From Butyriboletus loyo (taxonomy: Eukaryota > Basidiomycota > Agaricomycetes > Boletales > Boletaceae), in assembly GCA_038093515.1 (NCBI GenBank), contig JBBPSI010000371.1, positions 1 through 18,259 on the forward strand: a stretch of 18,259 nt of DNA, written 5' to 3'. A program made the translations under genes and the position numbers. The first letter of the stretch is position 1; every line of letters starts with the position of its first letter. This document shows, piece after piece, positions 17,610 through 18,259 of this stretch. The notes beneath the pieces were generated by a model. The model was not told the DNA's origin. It made no database searches and saw only the letters and a program-made list of their open reading frames with translations.

Positions 17610-18259
17610 ATGGTCCGTGTGAGTCGGTGTCCACGAGGTTACTAACTCAATAGCACATCCTGTGCCTCGTAGCGCCTTTTACAACTCCTTCATGTTGCAA
17701 CTGATCGTATGTGCCATCGCTGCTTATGCAGTATATCAGACCTTCTTCGCGGGCGATGATCGAGATGACCGTCCGTCAAGTCGCTCTCAATCGCCTAAAA
17801 CCGCCCAACCACCGGTTCGCCGACGCGATGAGCAGCAGCACGGGCAGAGCATCGACTCTCCCCAGAGAGATTACACGCCATTAGAAGCCTACGCATCCCT
17901 TCGGGCCAGGGCCAAACAAGAAGGCGACTTGATGGACCAGTATTACCAACAGAGCAAAGAGGCTTTTCAACGCCGTGACCGTGCCCGTGCCAAGGCGCTT
18001 TCAGAGCTGCGTAAACACCACGCACTGGAGAAGGAAAGGCTCAACGCCAAAGCGAGCGCCACCATTTTCAAAGGTAAATTCGTATCCATAACTGCATGGG
18101 CAAATTGAGGCCAACTAAAGAAAATGCTCTCAGAGAACAACAAGGTAAGGTGCCACAACCATCAACGATTGCCGCACCTTTGCTGCATGGTTTCCAGAAA
18201 AAGGCTGCAGGTGAAGTTGACCTTCATGGTCTCTACGTGAAAGAAGCCATTGGTTATTC
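17610..18259 (+). CDS. membrane-anchored DUF1771-Smr domain protein (partial, 3' end beyond window)
   Basis: Predicted exons are 17610-17616, 17654-18073, 18134-18144 and 18198 onward. The N-terminus has a hydrophobic segment, about residues 15-34 (LQLIVCAIAAYAVYQTFF), likely one membrane anchor. A charged, Ser/Gln-rich linker follows, then DUF1771 (YASLRARAKQEGDLMDQYYQ from residue 82, then ALSELRKHHALEKERLNAKA and TIFKENN). After the last intron comes GEVDLHGLYVKEAI, the start of the Smr domain with its DLHGL motif. Smr domains bind or cut nucleic acid in the MutS2/Cue2/N4BP2 context; yeast and animal relatives act in no-go mRNA decay, but the role of this membrane-linked fungal type is not established. 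Start choice: ATG 17610 (GCCATGG context) needs a 37-nt intron with a perfect TACTAAC branch site; the alternative is Met 17692 with no intron before it. Exon 3 is only 11 nt. Confidence 0.78.
18134..18144 (+). other. 11-nt microexon of the Smr gene
   Basis: AG AAC AAC AAG completes Glu-Asn-Asn-Lys between introns 18074-18133 (donor GTAAAT, acceptor CTCTCAG) and 18145-18197 (donor GTAAGG, acceptor TTTCCAG). The codons restore the conserved IF.ENN motif of DUF1771, which supports the microexon. Confidence 0.7.

Noticed and set aside
1..18259. CRISPR array, prophage, bacterial operon or antiphage system
   Set aside because: All recognisable genes are eukaryotic with spliceosomal introns; the repeats present are tandem hexamers or dispersed repeats, not spaced CRISPR units.

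Overview
The window looks like nuclear DNA from a filamentous fungus, most likely a basidiomycete (Agaricomycete type). Supporting signs are genes with several short introns (about 48-72 nt, donors mostly GTNNGT, CTGAC-like branch sites), a fungal phenylalanine ammonia-lyase with 5 introns, a Kre9/Knh1-type secreted protein, TKL-like kinase relics of the kind expanded in Agaricomycetes, and TATA boxes about 55-60 bp before ATGs. No species can be named from sequence alone. No bacterial operons, CRISPR arrays, rRNA or convincing tRNA were seen.

Layout. 1-2300: AT-rich, gene-free repeat DNA with a 68-bp tandem duplication and a dispersed repeat. 2309-3476 (-): an FAD-dependent amine/amino-acid oxidoreductase gene with well-conserved spliced exons. 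It lacks its C-terminal part exactly where the AT-rich block begins, so it is probably a truncated pseudogene. 4311-8794 (+): a gene graveyard, all on one strand. It holds two decayed copies of a TKL-like protein kinase (4311-4815 and 5983-7141), a decayed fragment of a U2AF65-type splicing factor RRM (about 7457-7784), and a decayed MAPKKK (STE11/BCK1-like) preceded by a diverged Ser/Thr-Pro repeat (7841-8794).

9068-10220 (+): a predicted 316-aa low-complexity protein with 20 perfect CCCAAT repeats coding for (Pro-Asn)20 and a short CsbD-like tail. An ATF/CREB-type site lies just upstream. 10417-13224 (-): a complete phenylalanine ammonia-lyase, 6 exons, 850 aa by my splicing. It shares a short convergent 3' region with the previous gene. 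It has an unusual Ser-Ser-Gly in place of the Ala-Ser-Gly that forms the MIO cofactor, with an intron cutting in right after it, and the His-Gln pair of fungal PAL/TAL enzymes.

13460-16840: mostly without recognisable genes, but containing a ~0.9-kb element bounded by ~105-bp inverted repeats (15311-16217), probably a non-autonomous DNA transposon. 16902-17355 (+): a small secreted Kre9/Knh1-domain glycoprotein. 17610-end (+): the 5' part of a membrane-anchored DUF1771-Smr protein, including an 11-nt microexon, cut off by the window edge.

The live genes (Asn-Pro protein, PAL, Kre9-like, Smr) show no obvious shared pathway. I found no clear novel multi-gene system. The most interesting points are the PAL active-site variant with its stop-free intron, the hexanucleotide repeat with G-quadruplex potential, and the lined-up pseudogene fragments.
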